Shown here: positions 1-7,022 of the stretch, one piece after another
Numbering within the stretch: the first letter of the stretch is position 1
Layout of the letters: the number at the start of each line of letters is the position of its first letter
Source of the DNA: an uncultured Acidimicrobiaceae bacterium
GTDB taxonomy: Bacteria > Actinomycetota > Acidimicrobiia > Acidimicrobiales > Ilumatobacteraceae
Length of the DNA: 14,779 bases
Assembly (NCBI GenBank): GCA_903919215.1
Contig: CAIXHI010000249.1
Coordinates: 1 to 14,779 of the forward strand
Direction: 5' to 3'
Notes under the pieces: model-generated
Databases searched by the model: none
The model's input: only the letters and a program-made list of their open reading frames with translations
What the model was told of the DNA's origin: nothing
Position numbers and translations under genes: made by a program

Positions 1-1539
1 CGGCTCGCCCCAGTAGCGCTGACGGCTGAACAGCCAGTCGCGCAGCTGGTACGTGATGGTGGCGTTCCCGTGGCCATGCGCGGCCAACCACTGATTGGTG
101 ATGTGCACGCCCTCGGCCACCGAGGCAACACCGTTCAGCGTGAGCGACTCGTTGGCACTGTTGATGTACGGGGCATCGCCGACGAACGCGTCGGCCCAGG
201 TGTGAGTGTCGGTTCCACGGTCGTCGGTGGGGTCTTGGATGGCGACGATGTCGAGGCGGAACTTGCGCGCAAACTCGAAGTCGCGCTGGTCGCCGCACGG
301 CACGGCCATGATCGCGCCGGTGCCGTAACCCATCAGCACGTAGTCGGCGATCCAGACCGGGATCTCGGTGCCGGTGAGCGGGTTGATGGCGTAGCCGCCG
401 GTGAACACACCGGTCTTCTCACGGCCATCGTCCTGGCGGGCGAACGTGTCCTTGGCCTCGGCGGCCTTGCGATAGTTGGCCACGGCATCTGCATGGAACG
501 GCGTGGTGATGCGGTCGACCATTGGGTGCTCTGGTGCGAGCACCATGAACGTGGCGCCGAACAGCGTGTCGGCGCGGGTGGTGAAGACGGTGATGCGATC
601 ACGCAACGCGGGCACGTCGAAGTGCACGGTGGCGCCCTCGCTGCGACCGATCCAGTTGCGCTGCATCGCCTTGATCGCGTCGGGCCAGTCGAGCGCGTCG
701 AGGTCGTCGATCAGGCGATCGGCGTAGGTGGTGATGCGCATCATCCACTGGCGCATCTGGCGCTTGAACACCGGGAAGTTGCCACGGTCGCTGCGGCCGT
801 CGGCGGTGACCTCTTCGTTGGCCACCACGGTGCCCAGACCGGGGCACCAGTTCACCGGCGCGTCGCTGACGTAGGCCAGGCGCCACTGATCGAGTTCGCG
901 TCGGCGATCAGCGGCCGACAGCGATGCCCACTCACCGCTCTTCGGTGCGCGGGTGCCGGCCTCGAACTCGGCGATCAGTTGGTCGATCGGGCGGGCCTTC
1001 TTGCGCTCGGGATCGAACCACGAGTTGAAGATCTGCAGGAAGATCCACTGCGTCCACTTGTAGTACTCGGGGTCGGTGGTGCTGATGCTGCGACGGTGGT
1101 CGTGGCTGAGGCCCAGACGGCGCAGTTGTACGCGGATGTTGGCGATGTTCTGGTTGGTGGTGATCGCCGGGTGCTGGCCCGTCTGCACGGCGTACTGCTC
1201 GGCAGGCAGGCCGAAGGCGTCGAAGCCCATCGTGTACAGCACGTTGTGGCCGGTCATGCGCTGGTAGCGGGCATACATGTCGGTGGCCGTGAACCCCAAC
1301 GGGTGACCCATGTGCAGGCCCGCACCGCTGGGGTACGGGAACATGTCGAGGATGAACTTCTTCGGACGCCCGGCCATCGCCGTGGCATCGGCCAGCGGAC
1401 CAGCCGGGTTCGGTGTGTTGAACGTGCCCTCGGCGTCCCAGCGGTCCTGCCACTCGGCCTCGATCGTCTGAGCAAGCACCCCGGAGTAGCGGAATGCAAG
1501 CGGATCGTTCTCGGGCGGGACAGAACCGGTGTCGTTCAT
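1..1539 (-). CDS. leuS: leucyl-tRNA synthetase, N-terminal 513 residues (gene runs off left edge)
   Basis: Class I aminoacyl-tRNA synthetase that charges tRNA-Leu in the cytoplasm. The HIGH-type signature of the Rossmann catalytic fold is seen as HMGH at residues 76-79, inside FPYPSGAGLHMGHPLGFTATD. The CP1 editing domain is present: the threonine-rich region TTRADT starts at residue 320, and DQRD with the expected editing aspartate is near residue 417. The visible part ends in SRQRYWGEP, a conserved LeuRS motif. The KMSKS loop and anticodon-binding domain lie beyond the edge, so about half of a typical protein of 900 or more residues is missing. The ATG at 1537-1539 has no Shine-Dalgarno sequence but sits 9 nt after a TAGAAT -10 hexamer, which suggests a near-leaderless mRNA. 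It lies 57 bp downstream of glcB on the same strand. Identity is certain from the motifs. Confidence 0.97.
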   Translation of the reverse strand, partial: MNDTGSVPPENDPLAFRYSGVLAQTIEAEWQDRWDAEGTFNTPNPAGPLADATAMAGRPKKFILDMFPYPSGAGLHMGHPLGFTATDMYARYQRMTGHNVLYTMGFDAFGLPAEQYAVQTGQHPAITTNQNIANIRVQLRRLGLSHDHRRSISTTDPEYYKWTQWIFLQIFNSWFDPERKKARPIDQLIAEFEAGTRAPKSGEWASLSAADRRRELDQWRLAYVSDAPVNWCPGLGTVVANEEVTADGRSDRGNFPVFKRQMRQWMMRITTYADRLIDDLDALDWPDAIKAMQRNWIGRSEGATVHFDVPALRDRITVFTTRADTLFGATFMVLAPEHPMVDRITTPFHADAVANYRKAAEAKDTFARQDDGREKTGVFTGGYAINPLTGTEIPVWIADYVLMGYGTGAIMAVPCGDQRDFEFARKFRLDIVAIQDPTDDRGTDTHTWADAFVGDAPYINSANESLTLNGVASVAEGVHITNQWLAAHGHGNATITYQLRDWLFSRQRYWGEP

Positions 1540-1548
1540 AACGGAACG

Positions 1549-1554
1549 ATTCTA
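1549..1554 (-). promoter_or_regulatory. -10 hexamer (TAGAAT) for leuS
   Basis: Read on the minus strand, TAGAAT matches TATAAT at five of six positions and lies 9 nt before the leuS ATG. No Shine-Dalgarno sequence stands between them, so the transcript would have a leader of only a few nucleotides. I see no convincing -35 element. The assignment is from sequence pattern only. Confidence 0.5.
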
Positions 1555-1578
1555 CGAGCAGCAGACCGTCACGGGGTG

Positions 1579-1594
1579 GGTGGTTTCAGCCACC
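1579..1594 (-). terminator. weak hairpin just after glcB stop
   Basis: GGTGG and CCACC form a 5-bp stem with a 6-nt loop, starting 2 nt after the glcB stop codon. No U-tract follows in the glcB direction. It could be a weak terminator or stability hairpin between glcB and leuS, or chance in G/C-rich DNA. Confidence 0.2.
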
Positions 1595-1596
1595 GG

Positions 1597-3774
1597 TCAT
1601 CGCTGTGCCTTGCGTTCCAGACGCCTGGCGTGGAGGATCGGCTCGGTGTACCCCGACGGCTGCTCGACCCCCGACAGGACGAGGTCGCATGCGGCGAGAT
1701 AGGCAAGCCCGTTGTAGTCCGGCGACATCGGCGTGTAGGCAGGGTCGCTGGCGTTCTGCGAGTCGACCACCTTCGCCATTCGACGGAACGTGGCCTCCAC
1801 CTGCGCCCGATCGGTGATGCCGTGCAACAACCAATTCGCGATGTGCTGTGAGCTGATGCGGCAGGTGGCGCGGTCTTCCATCAGCCCGACATCATTGATG
1901 TCCGGCACCTTGGAACAACCGACGCCTTGGTCGATCCAGCGAACGACGTACCCGAGGATTCCCTGCGCGTTGTTGTCGAGTTCAGCCTGCACCTGCGTCG
2001 GTGACCAGTCACTCGTGGGTGAGATCGGGAGGTGCAAGAGGTCGTCGACCGTGGCGCGCATCGTGCCCAGCTGCACTGCTGCAGCAAGCGTTGCCTGGCG
2101 TGAGCGCACATCGACGCGGTGGTAATGCGTGGCGTGCAACGTGGCGGCGGTGGGAGACGGCACCCACGCGCAGCTGGCCCCGGCCTGAGGGTGGCCAACC
2201 TTCTGCTGCAGCATCGCGCCCATGAGATCTGGCATGGCCCACATCCCCTTGCCGATCTGCGCCCGACCCAGCAGGCCACAGGCGATACCGGTATCCACGT
2301 TCCAGTCCTCGTAGGACCGCAGCCACAGCTCAGCCTTGAAGTCGTTCTTGCGCACCATCGGCCCGGCGAACATCGACGTGTGGATCTCGTCACCCGTGCG
2401 GTCGAGAAAGCCGGTGTTGATGAAGGCGACGCGATGCTGCGCGGCACGGATGCATTCGGCGAGATTGACGGTCGTGCGCCGCTCTTCGTCCATGATGCCG
2501 AGCTTCACCGTGTACGGCGACAAGCCGAGCAGCGACTCGACGCGACCGAAGATGGTGTCAGCGAATGCCACCTCGTCGGGGCCGTGCATCTTCGGCTTCA
2601 CCACGTACACCGAGCCGGACCGGGAGTTTCTCAGACCGCTGGTGTTGCTGTGCAGATCGTGCAGAGCGCACAACACGGTGACGACGGCGTCGAGCAGCCC
2701 TTCGGGAATCGGGTGGCCATCGTGGTCGAGCACGGCAGGCGTGGTCATCAGATGCCCCACGTTGCGTACCAGCATCAGTGCACGGCCGGGCAGGGTGACC
2801 GTGTCGCCGTCGGGACCTTGTAGCACCCGATCGGCGTTCATCGCCCGGGTGAACCGGCTGCCGGCCTTGTCGATGGGCGCGGTCAGCGTGCCTTGCATCA
2901 GACCCAACCAGTTGCGGTAGGCCGCGGTCTTGTCCGCGCTGTCGACCGTGGCGACGCTGTCCTCACAATCCATGATCGCTGTCACCGCGGACTCGAGCCG
3001 CACATCGGCAAGTCCGGCTTGGTCGTCTCGACCCACCGGGTGTGAACGATCGATCAGCAACTCGATATGCAGGCCGTGATGGCGCAGCATGATGGAACCG
3101 GGCGAGTCGGCGTCGCCGACGTGGCCGACGAACGATGTCGGGTCTGACAGTCCAACACTGCCGCTATGCGTGGTGGCCACGACTGCGCCGGCCAACACCG
3201 TGTACGCAATGACGTCGCGATGCGATCCTCTCGCCAACGGGCATGTCTCATCGAGCAACACGCGCACCCACTCGATCACGCGAGCGCCGCGAACGGGGTC
3301 GTATGGGCCTCCCGACGGCACGTCGCCGAGTGCGTCGGTTCCGTACAGAGCGTCGTATAGCGAGCCCCAGCGGGCGTTGGCAGCATTCAACGCGTAGCGG
3401 GCATTCGTGACGGGAACGACGAGCTGTGGTCCGGCCGTGACTGCGATCTCCACGTCAACCCCGTCGGTAGCGATGCTGAACGGGGTGCCGCCGGGCACCA
3501 GATAGCCGACGTCCTCGAGGAACGCACGGTAGAGCGCCGCGTCGAACTGCGGGTGCGCGCGGTGCCAACCATCGAGAGCGGACTGCAGTTCGGCTCGTCG
3601 GGCGAGCAGCTCGCGGTTTCGAGGGGTGAGGTCGTGCACGAGTGAGGCGAACCCCTGCCAGAACTCGTCGGGATCGATGCCGGTCCCGGGGAGCGCCTCA
3701 CAGTCGATGAAGGCGGCCAGATCGGCGCCTACGGTGAGCGAGGACCGCCGGACGGGTGAAGTGGTGTCCGTCAT
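1597..3774 (-). CDS. glcB: malate synthase G
   Basis: Condenses glyoxylate with acetyl-CoA and water to malate and CoA, the second step of the glyoxylate bypass and also of glycolate use; cytoplasmic and Mg2+-dependent. At 725 residues it has the usual length of the G isoform. Catalytic residues align with the family: Arg337 in MLVRNVGHLM, Glu430 in GIMDEERRTT and Asp458 in NTGFLDRTGDEIHTSM (the two Mg ligands, 28 residues apart as in E. coli Glu427/Asp455), Cys620 in CSKVPDIND and the catalytic-base Asp634 in LMEDRATCRISSQHIANWLLHG. The ATG at 3772-3774 has no obvious Shine-Dalgarno; TATCCT lies 14 nt upstream as a possible -10. It follows the cyclase gene by 52 bp on the same strand. No isocitrate lyase is in the window, so use of the full glyoxylate shunt cannot be judged here. 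Confidence 0.97.
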   Translation of the reverse strand: MTDTTSPVRRSSLTVGADLAAFIDCEALPGTGIDPDEFWQGFASLVHDLTPRNRELLARRAELQSALDGWHRAHPQFDAALYRAFLEDVGYLVPGGTPFSIATDGVDVEIAVTAGPQLVVPVTNARYALNAANARWGSLYDALYGTDALGDVPSGGPYDPVRGARVIEWVRVLLDETCPLARGSHRDVIAYTVLAGAVVATTHSGSVGLSDPTSFVGHVGDADSPGSIMLRHHGLHIELLIDRSHPVGRDDQAGLADVRLESAVTAIMDCEDSVATVDSADKTAAYRNWLGLMQGTLTAPIDKAGSRFTRAMNADRVLQGPDGDTVTLPGRALMLVRNVGHLMTTPAVLDHDGHPIPEGLLDAVVTVLCALHDLHSNTSGLRNSRSGSVYVVKPKMHGPDEVAFADTIFGRVESLLGLSPYTVKLGIMDEERRTTVNLAECIRAAQHRVAFINTGFLDRTGDEIHTSMFAGPMVRKNDFKAELWLRSYEDWNVDTGIACGLLGRAQIGKGMWAMPDLMGAMLQQKVGHPQAGASCAWVPSPTAATLHATHYHRVDVRSRQATLAAAVQLGTMRATVDDLLHLPISPTSDWSPTQVQAELDNNAQGILGYVVRWIDQGVGCSKVPDINDVGLMEDRATCRISSQHIANWLLHGITDRAQVEATFRRMAKVVDSQNASDPAYTPMSPDYNGLAYLAACDLVLSGVEQPSGYTEPILHARRLERKAQR

Positions 3775-3788
3775 AGTGGCAACAGTGG

Positions 3789-3794
3789 AGGATA
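3789..3794 (-). promoter_or_regulatory. possible -10 hexamer (TATCCT) for glcB
   Basis: On the minus strand TATCCT fits the TANNNT pattern and lies 14 nt before the glcB ATG, in the 52-bp gap after the cyclase gene. It would give a leader of about 7 nt. No -35 element is clear, so glcB may instead be read through from the cyclase gene. Confidence 0.28.
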
Positions 3795-3826
3795 GGGCGC
3801 TTGAGTCGTGGAGATGGACGTGTTGC

Positions 3827-4489
3827 TCAGCTCACCAGCGCGTGCGCCCGGACGGTGAACGTGCCCAGACCCTCGATCTTGGGCGGTACGGCAGTGAACG
3901 TGAACCCGCTACTGGGCAGCACCGCGAGGTTGGTGAGGTGTTCCACGATCGGCACCCCTGCGCTCAGCAGTGTCGTGTGGACCGGCCGGCCATCACCCTC
4001 GGGGGAGTGGGTGGCGTCGATGTTCAGCGAGTCGATTCCTACGATCGCGACACCGGCCGCGACGAGCGCGACCGCGGTGTCCTCGGTGAGGTACGGGTGC
4101 GGTTCGAAGTAGGCCGGTGTGCCGAAATGGCGGCTGTGACCGGTGTGGAACAGCACCGCCACACCCTGCAGCGACAGACCCTCCAGCACATCGGGTCCGA
4201 TGGTCGTGCGACCGCGGCAGTCGATGCACACGGCAGGCACTCCCGACACCCGTTCCAGCGCAAGGCCGGTGAGGTCGTGGCCGTCGGCGAAGCGGTGGAA
4301 CGGCACATCGAGGTACGTGCCCGTGTTCGTGCACATTGTGATCATCCCGATCTGGAACGTCACACCAGCGCCGTAGATCCGCTCGGCGGCCTCACGGTCG
4401 AGGTGCGCGTACACCTGCGGCTCTGGCAGCCCTGGATAGGTGAGCATCCCATTGGTGATCACGTGCGAGAGGTCGATGAGCGAGGCCAT
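3827..4489 (-). CDS. cyclase / kynurenine-formamidase-like family hydrolase, non-canonical metal site
   Basis: A 220-residue protein of the cyclase family (PF04199, which includes KynB kynurenine formamidase and isatin hydrolase). The start fits the family, whose N-terminus reads LIDLSH. The usual metal-binding motif HxGxHxDxPxH appears as NTGTYLDVPFH (residues 55-65), so the first two histidines are Asn55 and Tyr59 while Asp61 and His65 remain. Downstream, DSLNIDATHSPEG, His171 in the H..LL segment and Glu183 in the IVEHLTNL segment match the usual C-terminal ligand positions. My recollection is that the NTGTYLD form marks a subfamily rather than damage, but the substrate is unknown. It ends 52 bp before glcB on the same strand and is divergent from the acyl-AMP ligase with 43 bp between start codons. 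No Shine-Dalgarno is visible. Confidence 0.88.
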   Translation of the reverse strand: MASLIDLSHVITNGMLTYPGLPEPQVYAHLDREAAERIYGAGVTFQIGMITMCTNTGTYLDVPFHRFADGHDLTGLALERVSGVPAVCIDCRGRTTIGPDVLEGLSLQGVAVLFHTGHSRHFGTPAYFEPHPYLTEDTAVALVAAGVAIVGIDSLNIDATHSPEGDGRPVHTTLLSAGVPIVEHLTNLAVLPSSGFTFTAVPPKIEGLGTFTVRAHALVS

Positions 4490-4518
4490 CGGGTCAGCTT
4501 GTCACGACCTGCTCGCAC

Positions 4519-4524
4519 TACGGT
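4519..4524 (+). promoter_or_regulatory. possible -10 hexamer (TACGGT) for the acyl-AMP ligase
   Basis: TACGGT fits TANNNT and lies 8 nt before the ATG at 4533, in the 43-bp gap between two divergent start codons. The GGTGGCGAG stretch overlapping it could instead act as a ribosome binding site, so the two readings compete. There is hardly room for two independent promoters in this gap. Confidence 0.3.
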
Positions 4525-4532
4525 GGCGAGAT

Positions 4533-6242
4533 ATGCCGACCGCCCCAACCGCGCACCAACCACTCGGCTCAGACTCGATCGTCGATCGCCTGATCATCAC
4601 TGCCGACCGGCCCACCGGGGTGCGGTTCGTTGGCCACAGCATCAGCCCTGACGGCTCGACGTTCGTACCGTGGGCGCAGGTGCATGAAGAGGCCCGTGCT
4701 GTCGGCGCTGCGTTGCAGGCGCGTGGCCTCGTACCGGGCGATCATGTCGCGATCCTCGGCCCCACGTCGCGATCGCTGATCACGATCATCCAGGGGTGCT
4801 GGCTCGCGGGCTGCGCCAGCATGGTGCTGCCGTTGCCGATGCGTATGGGGTCGCTCGACGCGTTCGTGGAGAGCACCAGCGGTCGCATTCGCCATGGCGA
4901 TGCGAAGTTGGTGTTGATCGACGATCTGTTCGCTGGCTTCTACTCGGGTGGCCCCGACGATCCGCCGATCGAGCCGATGAGCGCAGTGCTGGCTGGCGCG
5001 CCCGGGGCCGTTGGCGAACGTCTCGAACTGCCGCCGAACGACCCCGAGCGACTGGTCATCCTGCAGTACACCAGCGGTTCCACCAGCGAACCCAAGGGTG
5101 TGATGATTCCCGACCGGGTGCTGCGAGCGAACATCGATGCATCGTGCGCTGCCGCCGAGCTGACCCTCGATGAGGTGATGGTCAGTTGGCTGCCGCTGTA
5201 CCACGACATGGGTCTGGTCGGCTTCCTGTCGCTGCCGATGACGCGCGGTGTGCAGTTGGTGCAGGCCGCACCGCAGGACTTCATGGCCAAACCGGCGCAC
5301 TGGATGCAGTGGATCAGCGATTGGAAGGGCACCGCCACGGCCGGTCCGAACTTCGCCTGGGTGTTGGCAACGCGTGCGCTCAGTCGGATGGAAGGGATCG
5401 ACCTGTCGACGCTGACGTTGGCGCTCAGCGGTGCCGAACCGGTCGACCCGAACGCTGTCGAGGCATTCGTGCGCGCGGCCGAACCGTTCGGGTTCCGCCC
5501 AGGCAGTGTGTTCCCGGCGTTCGGTATGGCCGAAGTCGCGATCGGTGGCGCGTTCCCCGTGCGCCATCGCGGCATGCTCGTCGATTCGGTCGACCGCGAG
5601 GTGCTCGAACGTGAGCGCATCGCCCGTCCGCTGGAGTTGGCAGATGCGGGGGAGGAGCTGGAAGTGCGTCGCCTGCCGTTGCTCGGCAAGGCGGTTCCCG
5701 GTCTGGAGATGAAGGTCGTCGATCCCGACACGTTCCAGGAGCTCCCCGAGCGGTCGGTCGGTGAACTGCTGTTACGCGGCACGTCAGTGACGCCCGGCTA
5801 CTACAAACGGCCCGACGCCACAGCAGCGTTGTTTCGCGACGGTTGGTTGTGCACGGGCGACCTTGCGTACCTCGTTGACGGCGAGTTGGTGCTGTGCGGC
5901 CGCATCAAGGACGTGATCATCGTCGGCGGTCGCAACGTGTTCCCGGAGGACATCGAGCGGGCGGTTGGCGTGCTCGATGGTGTGCGCACCGGCAACGTCA
6001 TTGCGTTTGGCGTCGAGGGGTACAAGGGGAAGGAGAGCGTCGTGGTCGTGGCGGAAGTGCGCGATGCCGAACTCGACGAGGTGCGTCACACGGTGCATCA
6101 CCGCACGCTCGATGTGTGTGGTCTGCCACCCCGCGACGTGATCCTGGTGAAGCCCGGAACGCTGCCCAAGACCTCATCAGGGAAGTTGCAGCGGGCCAAG
6201 TGTCGCGAGCTGTACCTCAACGAGGAACTGGAACTCGCCTGA
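4533..6242 (+). CDS. fatty acyl-AMP ligase (FAAL-like) / acyl-CoA synthetase family protein
   Basis: ANL-superfamily adenylate-forming enzyme of 569 residues that activates a carboxylic acid with ATP to an acyl-AMP, then passes it to CoA or a carrier protein. Motifs: P-loop YTSGSTSEPKG (179-189), VSWLPLYHDMGLVG from 217, FGMAE (330-334), TGD (441-443), hinge GRIKDVIIVGGRN from 456 and the C-terminal catalytic lysine Lys551 in KTSSGKLQR. SWLPLYHDMGL and GGRN followed by FPEDIE resemble FadD32/FAAL-type enzymes more than classical long-chain acyl-CoA synthetases; CoA versus carrier transfer cannot be settled by eye. The start was set at the ATG at 4533, because the open frame upstream (to 4440) only overlaps the cyclase gene on the other strand. 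No polyketide synthase, acyl carrier protein or peptide synthetase is nearby. It is convergent with the lipoprotein gene, 17 bp apart. Confidence 0.87.
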   Translation: MPTAPTAHQPLGSDSIVDRLIITADRPTGVRFVGHSISPDGSTFVPWAQVHEEARAVGAALQARGLVPGDHVAILGPTSRSLITIIQGCWLAGCASMVLPLPMRMGSLDAFVESTSGRIRHGDAKLVLIDDLFAGFYSGGPDDPPIEPMSAVLAGAPGAVGERLELPPNDPERLVILQYTSGSTSEPKGVMIPDRVLRANIDASCAAAELTLDEVMVSWLPLYHDMGLVGFLSLPMTRGVQLVQAAPQDFMAKPAHWMQWISDWKGTATAGPNFAWVLATRALSRMEGIDLSTLTLALSGAEPVDPNAVEAFVRAAEPFGFRPGSVFPAFGMAEVAIGGAFPVRHRGMLVDSVDREVLERERIARPLELADAGEELEVRRLPLLGKAVPGLEMKVVDPDTFQELPERSVGELLLRGTSVTPGYYKRPDATAALFRDGWLCTGDLAYLVDGELVLCGRIKDVIIVGGRNVFPEDIERAVGVLDGVRTGNVIAFGVEGYKGKESVVVVAEVRDAELDEVRHTVHHRTLDVCGLPPRDVILVKPGTLPKTSSGKLQRAKCRELYLNEELELA

Positions 6243-6259
6243 CCTGACCCGCCGGAACG

Positions 6260-6913
6260 TCAGACCGGGTTGGCGTAGTCGAACTCGCCGGTGATGACTG
6301 CTTCCCCCTTGTGGGTGCCGCTGAGCTTGGTGAGTACATCCGTGACCGGAATCGTGAACGTGCCGGCGATGTGCTGATCATCGAACGCGGTGATCACCAG
6401 TTGGCCTTGGGCGCTGGCACCCCAGTTGGTATCGGTGCCGTCGAAGCCGAGCATCGCAGTGATGATGCCGTTCTCGCTGGAGCCGGCAACGTTGGTGGCC
6501 GGTTCGATGGTGTACGTGCCCGGTTGCATCGGGATCTTGGCCTTGTGCACCGGCCCGAAGCCGATGTAGCTCTCGCCGGGGCCCTTGCAGTTGAGGATGA
6601 AGAAGCTCTCGTCGAGCGCGCCGATCGCCGTCGTGCCACCGGCTTGAGGAATCCACGGTCCGTAGCCCACGGACTTGGCGCCGCCGTCCGACGTCCACTC
6701 GGCAGTGACGTCACCGGCGACCGTCACATGGCAACTGCCCATCGGTGAGTCACCGGTCGCTGGGTCACCCGCAGGCTGCTTGGTCGCCGCGGGCAGCGAC
6801 TCACCGACCGGAGTGGATCCAGACGGAAGCGTGACCTGCTTGTCGTCGCTGCACCCCGTCGCGAGGGCGAGAAGAGCGATGCCTGCTACGGCGAGGGCTG
6901 TGGTGCGGTTCAT
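6260..6913 (-). CDS. putative secreted lipoprotein, function unknown
   Basis: A 217-residue protein with a clear lipoprotein signal: short charged start MNRTT, a hydrophobic stretch to about residue 19, and lipobox LATG before Cys21, which would be lipidated at the outer face of the membrane. Residues 22-58 form a Ser/Thr/Pro/Gly-rich linker. The rest (about 60-217) looks beta-rich, with alternating hydrophobic stretches such as GQLVITAFDDQHIAGTFTIPV, and has two cysteines (61 and 109) that could form a disulfide. I do not recognise a named family. The start at 6913 is supported by AGAGGA 9 nt upstream on the minus strand; the longer frame upstream has no signal peptide. It is divergent from the deacetylase gene across 109 bp that carry several inverted repeats. 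Confidence 0.83.
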   Translation of the reverse strand: MNRTTALAVAGIALLALATGCSDDKQVTLPSGSTPVGESLPAATKQPAGDPATGDSPMGSCHVTVAGDVTAEWTSDGGAKSVGYGPWIPQAGGTTAIGALDESFFILNCKGPGESYIGFGPVHKAKIPMQPGTYTIEPATNVAGSSENGIITAMLGFDGTDTNWGASAQGQLVITAFDDQHIAGTFTIPVTDVLTKLSGTHKGEAVITGEFDYANPV

Positions 6914-7022
6914 CGTCGGTTCCTCTTTGGTGCTCGGTGCATGTGCATGTTCGTCCAGATCACATGCCACGCGCCACCTTGCACTTTTCGGAGGACGAAT
7001 CTGCATCTGGCAAGGTGGCGCA
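6914..7022. promoter_or_regulatory. divergent intergenic region with nested inverted repeats
   Basis: This 109-bp region lies between the divergent lipoprotein and deacetylase starts. Inverted repeats seen directly are GCATGTG (6939-6945) with CACATGC (6961-6967), TTCGTCC (6950-6956) with GGACGAA (6993-6999), CCAGAT (6955-6960) with ATCTGG (7005-7010), and a perfect 12-bp pair listed separately. I could not pick a convincing -35/-10 pair for either gene. The density of dyads suggests a bidirectional control region, but no known operator consensus is recognised. Confidence 0.5.
6971..7021. repeat. perfect 12-bp inverted repeat overlapping the deacetylase RBS
   Basis: GCGCCACCTTGC at 6971-6982 is exactly the reverse complement of GCAAGGTGGCGC at 7010-7021, with a 27-nt spacer. 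The right arm ends 1 nt before the deacetylase ATG and contains its likely Shine-Dalgarno (AAGGTGG). In RNA the left arm could pair with and hide the ribosome binding site; in DNA the two arms could be operator half-sites. Confidence 0.7.

Noticed and set aside
70..1851. 593-residue open frame on the plus strand
   Set aside because: It lies antisense to leuS and the end of glcB, whose motifs are unmistakable. Its own translation is low-complexity Val/Gly/Arg/His-rich sequence typical of an antisense frame in high-GC DNA.
4440..4532. Upstream extension of the acyl-AMP ligase frame
   Set aside because: It overlaps the cyclase start on the opposite strand and adds no family sequence; the ATG at 4533 fits better.
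4533..6242. Part of a polyketide or lipopeptide biosynthetic cluster
   Set aside because: FAAL-like enzymes often load such pathways, but no carrier protein, ketosynthase or condensation domain occurs anywhere in the window.
6236..6270. Terminator between the convergent ligase and lipoprotein genes
   Set aside because: Only a 5-bp CTGAC/GTCAG pair with a 10-nt loop is visible and there is no T-tract, so it is too weak to call.
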